A model generated the notes under the pieces. The model did no database searches, was not told the origin of the DNA, and was given only the letters and a program-made list of their open reading frames with translations. Shown piece after piece: positions 23,772 through 32,265 of a stretch of 64,000 nt of DNA (its first letter is position 1; the number at the start of each line of letters is the position of its first letter). Location of the stretch: positions 1 through 64,000 of the forward strand of contig NZ_JARIEA010000035.1 of the NCBI RefSeq assembly GCF_029267015.1. Reading direction: 5' to 3'. The translations under genes and the position numbers were made by a program. The stretch is from Sporosarcina ureae (lineage in GTDB: Bacteria > Bacillota > Bacilli > Bacillales_A > Planococcaceae).

Positions 23772-24893
23772 TTACCGTACCGCACAGCGATTCGGGCCAA
23801 TCTCCATCTCACGTTGTGTTTCTTCATCAGGTTGGATTTTCCCCATATTCATCTGACGTATTTCCTGATACGCATTCGGCTGCGGAGGCAAGTTCCCCGT
23901 GACTAACTCTCTGAACTCTTTTTCATCTTCAATGTTCAAGCCATGGTTTTGCTTATACAACACGCCGAGCTTTTCCGACACGCTACCATCTTCATTCAAC
24001 TCATCTATAATCATGAAGTGAGCCGGCAAAACTGTTAGTTCTTCTGACAATTCCTTATAACGACTATACAAGGACTCACGTAAGTCGCCTACCCAATCTT
24101 CTGCCAAACCTGCTAAATCCGGACGTCCAATCGAATCAATGAACAGAATATCACCAGTCATCAAATAGCTATCATCGACAATAAATGAAGTCGAACCAAT
24201 GGTGTGTCCTGGCGAATACAGTGCCTGAATATCAATTTTAGTATCACCTATTTGAATCGACGTATCGTCTTCTAAAGCAGCATATTCAAATACGACCTCC
24301 TCTGCATCTTTTGGCGGTAGCCAGTACATTGCTCCCGTTGCTTTTGCAATCTGACGACCACCTGAAATATGATCCGCATGCAAGTGCGTGTCGAGTACAT
24401 TTGTGATCTTCACACCGCGTTGCGTAGCAAAGTCTATAAACACATCTGTCATCCGCGTCGCATCAATGATTGCCGCTTCTCCGCCTGATATGACCATATA
24501 AGAAAGACATCCTTTACCAAGACGGACGAATTGATAGAGCTCGCCGCCTGATTTCAAATCGGCAATCTTCACCGGCTCAAGATACTCGCTCCATGCTTTC
24601 ATTCCGCCTGAAAGATAACCTACTGGATAGCCTGCTTCCTCAAGGATTTCTGCCACCATGACGGACGAACCTTCTTTAGCACAGACTACTAGGATCTCTT
24701 CATCTTTTGGCAATTGATCTTCAATTTCTTCAATGCCATCCAATAAATCAAAGTACGGTACGTTTAAATGACGCACTTGTTCTCCTTCGATTTTCCAATC
24801 TTCAAATGCAGTTTCATTTCGAACATCCAAAATGAATAATGACTCCTTGGCAATAACGCGCTTTGCTACTTCACTTGATTGAATGATTCTCAT
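23772..24893 (-). CDS. yrkH: Rhodanese / metallo-beta-lactamase fusion (YrkH-like persulfide dioxygenase candidate)
   Basis: 373 aa. N-terminal rhodanese domain (1-110) with active-site Cys71 in [10 protein letters not shown]-terminal MBL domain of ETHE1 type with metal motif DTHLHADH (about 168) and [18 protein letters not shown]1-like enzymes oxidise glutathione, CoA or bacillithiol persulfide to sulfite. Start overlaps the yrkF stop by four bases (ATGA). Domain order is reversed relative to S. aureus CstB (MBL first), matching B. subtilis YrkH. Confidence 0.88.
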   Translation of the reverse strand: MRIIQSSEVAKRVIAKESLFILDVRNETAFEDWKIEGEQVRHLNVPYFDLLDGIEEIEDQLPKDEEILVVCAKEGSSVMVAEILEEAGYPVGYLSGGMKAWSEYLEPVKIADLKSGGELYQFVRLGKGCLSYMVISGGEAAIIDATRMTDVFIDFATQRGVKITNVLDTHLHADHISGGRQIAKATGAMYWLPPKDAEEVVFEYAALEDDTSIQIGDTKIDIQALYSPGHTIGSTSFIVDDSYLMTGDILFIDSIGRPDLAGLAEDWVGDLRESLYSRYKELSEELTVLPAHFMIIDELNEDGSVSEKLGVLYKQNHGLNIEDEKEFRELVTGNLPPQPNAYQEIRQMNMGKIQPDEETQREMEIGPNRCAVR

Positions 24894-25468
24894 TTATTCA
24901 TACCCCCTACCGTATTTTCTATTTCACCATTCCATTTTGACATACCAGGAATTACATTCGTGACATTTTCAAATCCCTTTGCCACAAGTTTTCGACAGGC
25001 CATATCACTGCGGTTACCTGTTCGGCATACAACGAAGAACTTCTTATCTTTACTCAAGTACGACATTCGTTCATCCAATTGGCCAAGAGGTATAGATAGG
25101 GCACCAGGTATGTGAGCAAATGCGTATTCTGCTTCTTCGCGAACGTCTAGTAACACAGCATCTGGATGTTGCAGTTGATCCAACAACTCATTATTGTCGA
25201 CTGTAACTGGATATTCTTTTTGTGACTGATCTTCCTGACCCGCTTTTCGTACGAAGTGGCGCCATACATCAGCTTCTTTCACATTACCGACGTATTGATG
25301 CCCCACACTTTCCGCCCACGCCTGTAAATCTGCCGTGGTCCCTGAATCTGTCGACTGGACTTCGAGCACCTGACCATCATCCATCTCTTTCATCATCTTT
25401 CTCGTCCTCACAATCGGCATTGGACAAGCAAGTCCTTTTGCATCTAACACGTTATCTGACTGAATCAT
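24890..25468 (-). CDS. yrkF: TusA-rhodanese fusion sulfurtransferase (YrkF-like)
   Basis: 192 aa from ATG 25468, preceded by AGGAGGAGTACA; the longer start at 25486 would lie in the operator. N-terminal TusA domain with LACPMPIVR (Cys about 14), C-terminal rhodanese domain with [10 protein letters not shown] (active-site Cys) ending in GMSKWNGE. Transfers sulfane sulfur between carriers in persulfide detoxification. A CstR-like 16-bp operator sits immediately upstream, implying an additional regulated promoter inside the operon. Confidence 0.9.
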   Translation of the reverse strand: MIQSDNVLDAKGLACPMPIVRTRKMMKEMDDGQVLEVQSTDSGTTADLQAWAESVGHQYVGNVKEADVWRHFVRKAGQEDQSQKEYPVTVDNNELLDQLQHPDAVLLDVREEAEYAFAHIPGALSIPLGQLDERMSYLSKDKKFFVVCRTGNRSDMACRKLVAKGFENVTNVIPGMSKWNGEIENTVGGMNK

Positions 25469-25480
25469 TGTACTCCTCCT

Positions 25481-25496
25481 ATACACCCTGGGGTAT
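25481..25496. promoter_or_regulatory. CstR/CsoR-like operator 1 (before yrkF)
   Basis: 16-bp imperfect palindrome ATACACCCTGGGGTAT, same length and ends as two other sites near the repressor gene. Confidence 0.6.
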
Positions 25497-25513
25497 TTAT
25501 TTGTATAAAAAAA

Positions 25514-25993
25514 TTAAATAAACAAGTTCACTTGACCATCTTGCGCCTCACCTAAGTAAGCCGCCACACCGCCATATTCCACCTCTTGTAGAAGCTCTCC
25601 TTCATTCAGTCCTAGCAAATCCATTGTCATCGTACAGGCAATCAATCGCACGTCCTGTTCTATTGCCATATCAATCAGTTGTGGCAATGTCATCGCGTTA
25701 TGCTTTTTCATTACTTGCTTGATCATCTTAGGGCCCATTCCTGCAAAGTTCATTTGCGATAATCCCATTTTATCTGCTCCACGCGGCATCATTTTACCGA
25801 ACGCCTTTTCAATGAAACTTTTATTACTTTTAATCGGTTCATCTTTGCGCAATGCGTTCAATCCCCAAAACGTATGGAAAATTGTTACTTCATGGTCATA
25901 CGCTGCTGCGCCGTTCGCGATAATATAAGCCGCCATCGCCTTATCGTAATCCCCACTAAATAATACAATCGTTGTTTTCTTTTGCTCTGTCAT
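25514..25993 (-). CDS. yrkE: DsrE/DsrF-like sulfur-relay protein (YrkE-like)
   Basis: 159 aa of the DsrE/DsrF/DrsH family. A Rossmann-like start (TTIVLFSGDYDKAMAAY) and a conserved cysteine in RLIACTMTMDLLGL fit proteins that accept persulfide sulfur. First gene of the yrkEFHIJ cluster, divergent in control from the repressor gene by two operators. RBS GAAAGGGACGAGAGC. Exact substrate unknown. Confidence 0.85.
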   Translation of the reverse strand: MTEQKKTTIVLFSGDYDKAMAAYIIANGAAAYDHEVTIFHTFWGLNALRKDEPIKSNKSFIEKAFGKMMPRGADKMGLSQMNFAGMGPKMIKQVMKKHNAMTLPQLIDMAIEQDVRLIACTMTMDLLGLNEGELLQEVEYGGVAAYLGEAQDGQVNLFI

Positions 25994-26030
25994 GCTCTCG
26001 TCCCTTTCTATTTGAAAATCATTTTATTAA

Positions 26031-26046
26031 ATACCTATGGGGGTAT
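26031..26046. promoter_or_regulatory. CstR/CsoR-like operator 2 (before yrkE)
   Basis: ATACCTATGGGGGTAT, same 16-bp layout as the other sites, 38 bases before yrkE. Confidence 0.6.
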
Positions 26047-26083
26047 ATTATATGTTATAAAAAAAAGAGTCAAGTGATGTTGC

Positions 26084-26356
26084 TCATCGACTCTTTACTA
26101 GAAGATCCACGGCTTCACTAATAATAGATTCGTGTGTACGTTCATCTGCTTCATCTAAATTTTCAATACAGGCAATCAAGTTGGAACTAACGATTACACC
26201 AATTGTACGGTCAATAGCAGAACGACTGGCTGATAATTGCGTGATCACTTCTTTACAATCCTTGCCCTCTTCCATCATACGCAAGACGCCTTTGATTTGA
26301 CCCTCTAGACGCTTCAAACGATTTTTGACTTTGTCATCATACTCCATATCGCTCAA
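26084..26356 (-). CDS. cstR: CstR-type persulfide-sensing repressor (CsoR family)
   Basis: 90-aa helical DUF156/CsoR protein. Two cysteines Cys34 (GKDCKEV) and Cys63 (LIACIEN) are present, but the copper-ligand histidine four residues before the second cysteine is Asn59, as in CstR-type regulators that sense persulfides by disulfide or trisulfide formation. Neighbouring persulfide genes and operators support this. B. subtilis counterpart is YrkD. RBS AGGAGGTTGAGCG just precedes the ATG. Confidence 0.85.
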   Translation of the reverse strand: MSDMEYDDKVKNRLKRLEGQIKGVLRMMEEGKDCKEVITQLSASRSAIDRTIGVIVSSNLIACIENLDEADERTHESIISEAVDLLVKSR

Positions 26357-26380
26357 CCTCCTATATGTTACCCTAATAAT

Positions 26381-26396
26381 ATACCCCTACAGGTAT
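26381..26396. promoter_or_regulatory. CstR/CsoR-like operator 3 (before the repressor gene)
   Basis: ATACCCCTACAGGTAT; 16 bp, ATAC..GTAT ends as at the other two sites, 25 bases upstream of cstR, implying autoregulation. Confidence 0.6.
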
Positions 26397-26494
26397 AATG
26401 TCAACCGATTGATTTATATGTTTGAGTATATCATGTCGGCTTCTATCTTTAATGATCAATACTTTCTACTTCATCAAGTGATTATACAAAATAC

Positions 26495-26523
26495 TTGCCC
26501 AATCGACAAAGTTCTAGTATGAT
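26495..26523 (+). promoter_or_regulatory. Candidate sigma-A promoter of the DUF2187 gene
   Basis: TTGCCC (26495-26500), 17-base spacer, TATGAT (26518-26523). A perfect 12-bp palindrome ACTAGATCTAGT follows at 26548-26559. Nothing else is recognisable in 26400-26640. Confidence 0.45.
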
Positions 26524-26642
26524 GAATAATTTCCCGAAATGTGTTATACTAGATCTAGTAAGCTATTGTACGCATTTTCCGTTTTGATTTACTGACAAAT
26601 TGCGACAGACTAAATTCCACACTACTGAAGGAGTTGATTCGA

Positions 26643-26864
26643 TTGGCATTCCCACGAAAAGATCGTCCAGTTTCTGATTTTGTAGCATCACGGTATGTAG
26701 ACGAAGTCATATCTTTCAACCGTAATGATTATGAAGTTTCCGGGACTATACACAAAATCCTTGAAAACTCCGTCATTGTAAAAATTTCTGAACAAGACGC
26801 TGAAAATATTGGAGCAGCTTCCAACATGACTGTCGTCGCACACAAAAATTATACAGTTCAATAA
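26643..26864 (+). CDS. DUF2187-family small protein (YkvS-like)
   Basis: 73 aa from a TTG at 26643, nine bases after AAGGAG; an earlier TTG at 26634 is too close to the site. The C-terminal half resembles DUF2187 small beta-barrel proteins: ENSVIVKIS followed by TVVAHKNYTV. The N-terminus (FPRKDRPVSDFV) is longer than the core of the family. Function unknown; SH3-like barrel and possible nucleic-acid or wall binding are guesses. A terminator hairpin follows at 26877-26907. Confidence 0.7.
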   Translation: MAFPRKDRPVSDFVASRYVDEVISFNRNDYEVSGTIHKILENSVIVKISEQDAENIGAASNMTVVAHKNYTVQ

Positions 26865-26876
26865 TGGTGTGTTCGA

Positions 26877-26907
26877 TGCCTTGCAGATTATTGCAAGGCT
26901 ATTTTTT
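26877..26907 (+). terminator. Terminator after the DUF2187 gene
   Basis: CCTTGCA and TGCAAGG form a short stem followed by TATTTTTT. Confidence 0.75.
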
Positions 26908-26956
26908 CACAAAAAAACCAGTCACAGCCACAAGTCTTTCACTATAAAAAAGTGTA

Positions 26957-27628
26957 TTGGAGATGATTGATTTGATTAATCATACAAATATAGATTTAAC
27001 GCGAACAACCTCACTAAAAGGGACTTTACGTATTGGCGCTTCGCCAGTTATTTCGCAAGCTATTTTACCCGACATACTCACTCGTCTACACGCGAAGTAT
27101 CCCGACATGCGACTCGAACTAACAACTGCTCCTTCTTCTGACATTGTGCGATTACTGAAAAGTCATAAGGTCGACGTTGGTTGCAGTGAACTAGACAACC
27201 TACCATCGGCTGAAGCATTTATGCAAGACGAACTAGTACTTCTTTCTTCTGCTACACACCCGCTTGCACGTAAGAGAAGCTCATCCATTCTAGATTTGCA
27301 AAATACACATTGGATTTTACCTGACACCGCAGATCCTAGCCGTCTATTAATTGATCAATCGCTTAAACAGTATGGAGTTCAAGTACAGCCTACTATTATG
27401 AGCTCACCCGAAAGTATCAAACAAGCCGTTCTTAGTGGGCTAGGCATCGCTATTTTGTCACGCCACAGTTGCAGACAGGAGCTCGCACAAGGTGATCTAA
27501 CTGTACTAGATTATAAAGTTGCACCAATCAAACGTGTTTTTTATACAGGAACCCGTTCTAAGACGAACGAAGTACAAGCATTTCTCAGCGAGCTTAAAGC
27601 TTATTGCCGTCTATGGCAAGTCAACTAG
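26957..27628 (+). CDS. LysR-type effector-binding domain lacking its DNA-binding part
   Basis: About 220 aa matching only the LysR substrate-binding domain (GTLRIGASPVISQAILPDIL through GLGIAILSRHSC). The winged-helix N-terminus of about 60-85 residues is absent and there is no room for it: only 92 bases separate this frame from the previous gene and they hold a terminator. The nominal TTG start lacks a good ribosome site; ATG 26963 has GGAG too close. Probably a 5'-truncated remnant of a CysL-like regulator, or less likely a stand-alone ligand-binding protein. Confidence 0.55.
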   Translation: MEMIDLINHTNIDLTRTTSLKGTLRIGASPVISQAILPDILTRLHAKYPDMRLELTTAPSSDIVRLLKSHKVDVGCSELDNLPSAEAFMQDELVLLSSATHPLARKRSSSILDLQNTHWILPDTADPSRLLIDQSLKQYGVQVQPTIMSSPESIKQAVLSGLGIAILSRHSCRQELAQGDLTVLDYKVAPIKRVFYTGTRSKTNEVQAFLSELKAYCRLWQVN

Positions 27629-28498
27629 TCCTCTTCTAAGCTCTCGTTTGCTACGCCAGTTTACAAGGAATATTCCTAAACTGATGAGCATGCCCCCTAA
27701 AATCAATGACATGGATAACTTCTCATCCAACAGAACCCATCCCGATAATGTCCCGAAGAATGGTGCCAAAAACAGAAACGCACTCGTTCTCTCGGGATTT
27801 CCTGTCTGCAATAAATAAAACCAAATAGAAAACTGTACAATGGATGCGGCAATCGCAAGCCATCCTAAAATCGCCAATGACAATGGATTCGCTATGAAAA
27901 ACGGTTCTTCAAGTACATAACTCGCTACAAATAAGATCAATCCGCCAAATAGCATTTGATATGCAGTCATCACCCATGTATCAAAACGATGGCCATGTAC
28001 TTTGACGAGCAACGTCGCACAAGCCCATGCTACAGCAGATAAAAACCCTAACACTGTACCAATCTTCCAGTCTAAGTGACCGCCCATTGTAATGAATACC
28101 CCAAACAAACCACAAACAACGCCAACCCATTGTTGCAAGCGGTAATGAATTTTCAATACTAACGTCCCAATGACAACGACAAGCAGCGGATTTGTAAATG
28201 TTAAAATAGACGTTTCACCTGACGTGATCGTACGAAGCGCCATAAATATACATCCCATGACCGCAGCTGTCTGCAATGAACCAATCAGCACAAGCCACTT
28301 CCACTCTCCAAATGTTTTCGGATGTGGCTTTTTTAATATCTTTACTACCACCGCCATAATGACGCCTGCAATCGTAAACCGCATTGCCACTAGCAATAGC
28401 GGTGAAGAATATTCCAACCCAATTTTCCCAATAGCAAATGACGAGCCCATTAAAGCGGTTGTAATGACAACTAAAATGCCGAATAAAAATTTATTCAT
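27611..28498 (-). CDS. EamA/DMT-family transporter
   Basis: 295-aa membrane protein with about ten helices in two EamA repeats (10-140 and 150-285), of the drug/metabolite transporter superfamily. The ATG sits in the end of the LysR gene (eight-base overlap) with GAGGGAGGGGAACTGG as ribosome site, so the two are co-expressed. Converges with the truncated LysR gene, whose last 18 bases it overlaps. Substrate unknown; LysR-linked EamA proteins often export amino acids or metabolites. Confidence 0.88.
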   Translation of the reverse strand: MNKFLFGILVVITTALMGSSFAIGKIGLEYSSPLLLVAMRFTIAGVIMAVVVKILKKPHPKTFGEWKWLVLIGSLQTAAVMGCIFMALRTITSGETSILTFTNPLLVVVIGTLVLKIHYRLQQWVGVVCGLFGVFITMGGHLDWKIGTVLGFLSAVAWACATLLVKVHGHRFDTWVMTAYQMLFGGLILFVASYVLEEPFFIANPLSLAILGWLAIAASIVQFSIWFYLLQTGNPERTSAFLFLAPFFGTLSGWVLLDEKLSMSLILGGMLISLGIFLVNWRSKRELRRGLVDLP

Positions 28499-29411
28499 CC
28501 AGTTCCCCTCCCTCTTTCGACTTTACAGAAGGTTCTCGCCGCATTTGCATACTATCGATCAACACCTCAATAGCTGGTGGCATATAACGCTTTTCCAAAT
28601 AAGTTAGATACACTGTACGGGTTAACGTCTTTGAATTAGTTGTTTTAATGACAATGGTCGGGTCAGGTCCGTGCGCAAAATACTTTTGTGGAATAATCGA
28701 AATTCCGATATTCTCCCGTACAAGTTCTACTATCGTTTCAAAACGCTCTACTTCGTAACATATATTCATTCGTACGCCTTCTTCAGCAAACGCAGCAAAA
28801 ATATCTTGTCTCGTTTGCAACCCAACACTCGTGATAATGAATGCCTCATCTTCTAGGTCGGCTAGCGTAATGGAATCCGTGTCTGCCAGACGATGTTCAG
28901 GATGCATGACAACTGCTAATTGCTCTTGATACAAAGGTATCGAGACAATATCTGAAGCTTCTATAAATTGATTGGTTAAACAGACATGGACAGCGTACTG
29001 ACGGAGTGCTCGCTCAACATCCCCACGGCCTAATACTTCTATTAACTTCACATGCATCGATGGAAACTCCTGGCGATAGGCAAGTAATATAGAAGGAATC
29101 CAATTCTTCACGGATTCAATCATTCCGATCTGCACACTTCCACTGCCTGTCCACTTCACTTCTTTAATCTCTTGTTGTAAGATATCTGCCTCATGAAGAA
29201 TTTGCAATGCACGCTCATAAATTACGCTACCCGATTCCGTTAGTTGAACACGTTTAGTCGTTCGTTCGAGCAACTGAAACCCGACTTCTACCTCCAAATT
29301 CTTAATCGCTTTACTGAGCGAAGGCTGCGAAAGATGAAGTTTTTTAGCCGCTTCAGAAAAGCTAGATTGCTGCACTACCATGACAAAATACTGCAATTGC
29401 TTGAATTCCAT
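28491..29411 (-). CDS. LysR-family transcriptional regulator
   Basis: 306 aa. Winged helix-turn-helix at 1-65 (QLQYFVMVVQQSSFSEAAKK then LSQPSLSKAIKNLE) and a substrate-binding domain (90-300). Co-transcribed with the EamA transporter and divergent from hutG-gltS, with a 113-base shared control region, so it probably controls both units. Ligand unknown; glutamate or formiminoglutamate would fit the divergent genes. Confidence 0.92.
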   Translation of the reverse strand: MEFKQLQYFVMVVQQSSFSEAAKKLHLSQPSLSKAIKNLEVEVGFQLLERTTKRVQLTESGSVIYERALQILHEADILQQEIKEVKWTGSGSVQIGMIESVKNWIPSILLAYRQEFPSMHVKLIEVLGRGDVERALRQYAVHVCLTNQFIEASDIVSIPLYQEQLAVVMHPEHRLADTDSITLADLEDEAFIITSVGLQTRQDIFAAFAEEGVRMNICYEVERFETIVELVRENIGISIIPQKYFAHGPDPTIVIKTTNSKTLTRTVYLTYLEKRYMPPAIEVLIDSMQMRREPSVKSKEGGELDE

Positions 29412-29524
29412 TCATCTCACCTCCACTTATAGCCTACACGCATGAATATATGAAAAACATGTATTAGAATTAATAAGTACAAACCAGTATAGTAAGAATA
29501 TCACGTTGGAAAGGGTGAAGTATA

Positions 29525-30484
29525 TTGTTAATTCCATCAAATGAAAAGTACTGGTCAGGTCGTACCGATAGTGAGACCGACAGAGCTGCATTCCGAATGC
29601 ATCAAATCATCCAATTTTCCGAATTAAAAGAAAGCGCTACCAATAAAACTTGTGCCCTCATCGGATTTTCTTCAGAAGAAGGTGTACGTCGAAATAATGG
29701 CAGACTCGGTGCTGCTGAAGGACCGAATGCCCTACGTAATGAACTAGCGAAACTACCTTGGCGTTTGCCTGCTGAGTGTCAAATAGTTGATGTGGGTACT
29801 GTAGTATGTGAGCATGGTCAGCTAGAACAAGCACAAGCTGAATTAGGCACAGTCGTTCAAAAGAGCCTTCTCCATCATACGAAGCCCGTTATTTTAGGCG
29901 GCGGACATGAAACCGCTTACGGTCATTATACAGGAGTTCGAGACTTCCTTGGCCCTGACGCAAAACTTGGTGTCATAAATATTGATGCCCACTTCGATTT
30001 GCGTGGCTACGACGAACAACCTTCTTCAGGCACGATGTTCAAGCAGATGCTCGACGTCGATCCACATGTTGACTACCTCGTGCTAGGTATTCAAGAATTT
30101 GGCAACACGGACGCATTATTCGCAGAAGCCGATGCAAAAGGCGTGACATATGTCACAGAACAAGAAATTTCGACAAGTCCTTTAGACGATACATTGCAAA
30201 AGATACAGTTATTCATTGATAAACAAGACGCTATTTTGTTAACATTGTGCTCGGATGTCCTGAATTCCGCGTTTGCTCCAGGTGTAAGTGCGCCGTCTCC
30301 CTTCGGATTAGATCCGTTGATTGTACGCTCTTTCATTCAAACAGTTGCATCGCATAAGAAAACACTTTCATTCGACATTTCAGAAATAAATCCGTCACTT
30401 GATCATCATAATCAAACGGTTAAGCTCGGGGCTTATCTTACAAATGAAGCAATCTATGCATTGCTGGGAGGTCGAATCACATGA
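29525..30484 (+). CDS. hutG: Formimidoylglutamase (HutG-like ureohydrolase)
   Basis: Ureohydrolase-fold manganese enzyme predicted to split N-formimino-glutamate into glutamate and formamide. 319 aa from TTG 29525 (AAAGGGTG upstream). Metal motifs GGGHETAYGHY and NIDAHFDLRGY are intact; the third motif, usually S-x-D-x-D, reads LTLCSDVLN, i.e. cysteine for the first aspartate, which also occurs in my recollection of Bacillus-type HutG. APGVSAPSPFGLDP is characteristic of HutG. Four-base overlap (ATGA) with gltS. No hutH, hutU or hutI is present in the window. Confidence 0.87.
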   Translation: MLIPSNEKYWSGRTDSETDRAAFRMHQIIQFSELKESATNKTCALIGFSSEEGVRRNNGRLGAAEGPNALRNELAKLPWRLPAECQIVDVGTVVCEHGQLEQAQAELGTVVQKSLLHHTKPVILGGGHETAYGHYTGVRDFLGPDAKLGVINIDAHFDLRGYDEQPSSGTMFKQMLDVDPHVDYLVLGIQEFGNTDALFAEADAKGVTYVTEQEISTSPLDDTLQKIQLFIDKQDAILLTLCSDVLNSAFAPGVSAPSPFGLDPLIVRSFIQTVASHKKTLSFDISEINPSLDHHNQTVKLGAYLTNEAIYALLGGRIT

Positions 30485-31671
30485 CAATTGAGCTAAATCA
30501 AATTTCTACGCTGTTTTTAGCGTTAGCTCTCCTAACACTGGGTACGATGTTAGTCCGTAAAGTCGGCTTTCTCCAGAAATTCTGTATCCCTGCCCCTGTT
30601 GTCGGCGGTTTACTATTCGCGTTTTTAGCGACCATTTTGAAGTATTTTGATTTAGTAAGTTTTTCTTTAGATACTTCATTGCAAAATCTATTCATGCTGA
30701 CATTTTTCACAACAGTCGGTCTGGGTGCTAGTTTCCGTTTGATTCGTCTAGGCGGAAAGCTATTGATGATCTACTGGGTAGCTTGTGGCTTCTTAGCACT
30801 GATCCAAAACGTCATTGGTGTCTCTATGTCCTATCTATTTGGATTGCACCCGTTGATCGGTATGATGGCTGGTGCTGTCTCGATGGAAGGCGGACATGGT
30901 GGTGCTACTGCTTACGGGGAAACATTAGAAAGCCTTGGGATTGATTCCGCCCTATCCGTTGGTATTGCAGCAGCAACTTTCGGACTCGTAGCAGGCGGTC
31001 TAATCGGTGGTCCAATCGTTAAATACTTGATCAATAAATATGATTTAAAATCTACGGAAGTCGAGCATGAAAAAGCATACTCCGTGGAATCATTGGAAAA
31101 ACCAATTAACACTGACAACTTCCTAACACAAACGTTATTGATTACTCTTTGTATCGCAGGCGGTACATTTATCGGGGATCTGTTCTCTAACGCTACTGGT
31201 TTCGTCATGCCAGGTTATGTAGGCGCAATGTTTGTTGCAGTTATCGTTCGTAATATTGTGGATCGCGTGAAGGAAGATGCGGTTCATATGACAAGCATCA
31301 ATTTGATCGGCGACGTTTCACTCGGTATTTTCTTATCGATGGCGTTAATGAGCATCAAGCTATGGGAAGTTGCAGATTTGGCACTTCCATTGTTGCTGAT
31401 CGTCTTTGTACAAGTAATCTTCGTCGCGTTGTTTGCGATCTTCGTCCTGTTCCGTTTGCTCGGTAAGGATTACGACGCAGCGGTTATGATCGCTGGTTTC
31501 GCAGGTCATAGTCTGGGTGCGACGCCAAATGCGATGGCGAACATGGCAGCCGTTACAGGACGCTATGGCCCGTCACGCAAAGCCTTCTTGATCGTTCCTA
31601 TTGTAGGCGCCTTCCTCATAGACGTCGTCTCGATGCCGATCATCATCACTACGATTAATATATTTGCTTGA
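30481..31671 (+). CDS. gltS: Sodium/glutamate symporter GltS
   Basis: 396-aa membrane protein with about ten helices and two inverted halves. Family motifs: PAPVVGGLL near residue 38, EGGHGGATAYGETLE near 140 and GFAGHSLGATPNAMANM near 345. Takes up glutamate with sodium. Translationally coupled to hutG through ATGA, so uptake of glutamate or a derivative such as formiminoglutamate may feed HutG. No terminator is visible directly after it; a palindromic repeat begins 50 bases downstream. Confidence 0.93.
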   Translation: MTIELNQISTLFLALALLTLGTMLVRKVGFLQKFCIPAPVVGGLLFAFLATILKYFDLVSFSLDTSLQNLFMLTFFTTVGLGASFRLIRLGGKLLMIYWVACGFLALIQNVIGVSMSYLFGLHPLIGMMAGAVSMEGGHGGATAYGETLESLGIDSALSVGIAAATFGLVAGGLIGGPIVKYLINKYDLKSTEVEHEKAYSVESLEKPINTDNFLTQTLLITLCIAGGTFIGDLFSNATGFVMPGYVGAMFVAVIVRNIVDRVKEDAVHMTSINLIGDVSLGIFLSMALMSIKLWEVADLALPLLLIVFVQVIFVALFAIFVLFRLLGKDYDAAVMIAGFAGHSLGATPNAMANMAAVTGRYGPSRKAFLIVPIVGAFLIDVVSMPIIITTINIFA

Positions 31672-31720
31672 TTGTCGTAAATTAAACGCCTTAAAAATGT
31701 AAGCTAATTAGTGAGTGGGA

Positions 31721-31851
31721 AGGGATTGAAGCTCCAGCTGGGGACGCTTTCCTGAGGGCGTGGCCCGAGCCGCTTCCCTCACTTCGTTCAGTCCAGGGTC
31801 TCGAACTCACGCTGATCCTCCAGGAGTCGCCCCAGCTTCCGCTTCAATCCT
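31721..31851. repeat. Palindromic dispersed repeat, copy A
   Basis: About 130 bp with matching ends: GGATTGAAGCTCCAGCTGGG at the left and its near-complement (ending CGCTTCAATCC) at the right; core has CCTGAGG and CCTCCAGG. No ORF with a ribosome site. Confidence 0.75.
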
Positions 31852-32000
31852 ACTTACCGAGTGGGGTTACCTATATCGCTCATTGTAGATAGTGTGTGAA
31901 TTATTCTTGTGTTTCAACTTATTTAAGTTCAAGGACAGATCAAGTTCTAGATCAAAACTAATTTTAATGATGAACAGTAAGTGTCAACCACTTGCTATGC

Positions 32001-32126
32001 AAGGGATTTGAGCGAGAGCCGTAGTGATGGACGGCTTTTGCGAGTAAAAGCGAAGCGTTAGGTGCAAATCTTTGCACTAGGTGCGGCGACTCCTCCAGAA
32101 CGCGTCCGCCTAGAGCGCAAATCCCG
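32001..32126. repeat. Palindromic dispersed repeat, copy B
   Basis: Ends GGGATTTGAGCG and AGCGCAAATCCC are complementary; interior has AAAGCGAAGCGTTAGG and GCGGCGACTCCTCCAG, shared in part with the copy at 60258. Confidence 0.7.
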
Positions 32127-32159
32127 TCTCCAACACTAACTAAACCTTTATCATTTCCT

Positions 32160-32188
32160 AAGAACCGAAATTTTCGGTTCTTTTTTTA
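32160..32188 (+). terminator. Terminator before pepT
   Basis: AAGAACCGAAA pairs with TTTCGGTTCTT, then TTTTTT. It is 490 bases after gltS, so it may end a transcript reading through both repeats. Confidence 0.75.
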
Positions 32189-32265
32189 TTCTTTTTAAGC
32201 GTAATATTCACACCCTTCTGTTAAAATGAAAACATTAATTCGCATCTTGGAGAGGAGCTTGCTAT

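Noticed and set aside
22653..26396. Copper-resistance operon (CsoR)
   Set aside because: The copper-ligand His is missing in the repressor and all neighbours are sulfur-transfer proteins, with no CopA or CopZ.
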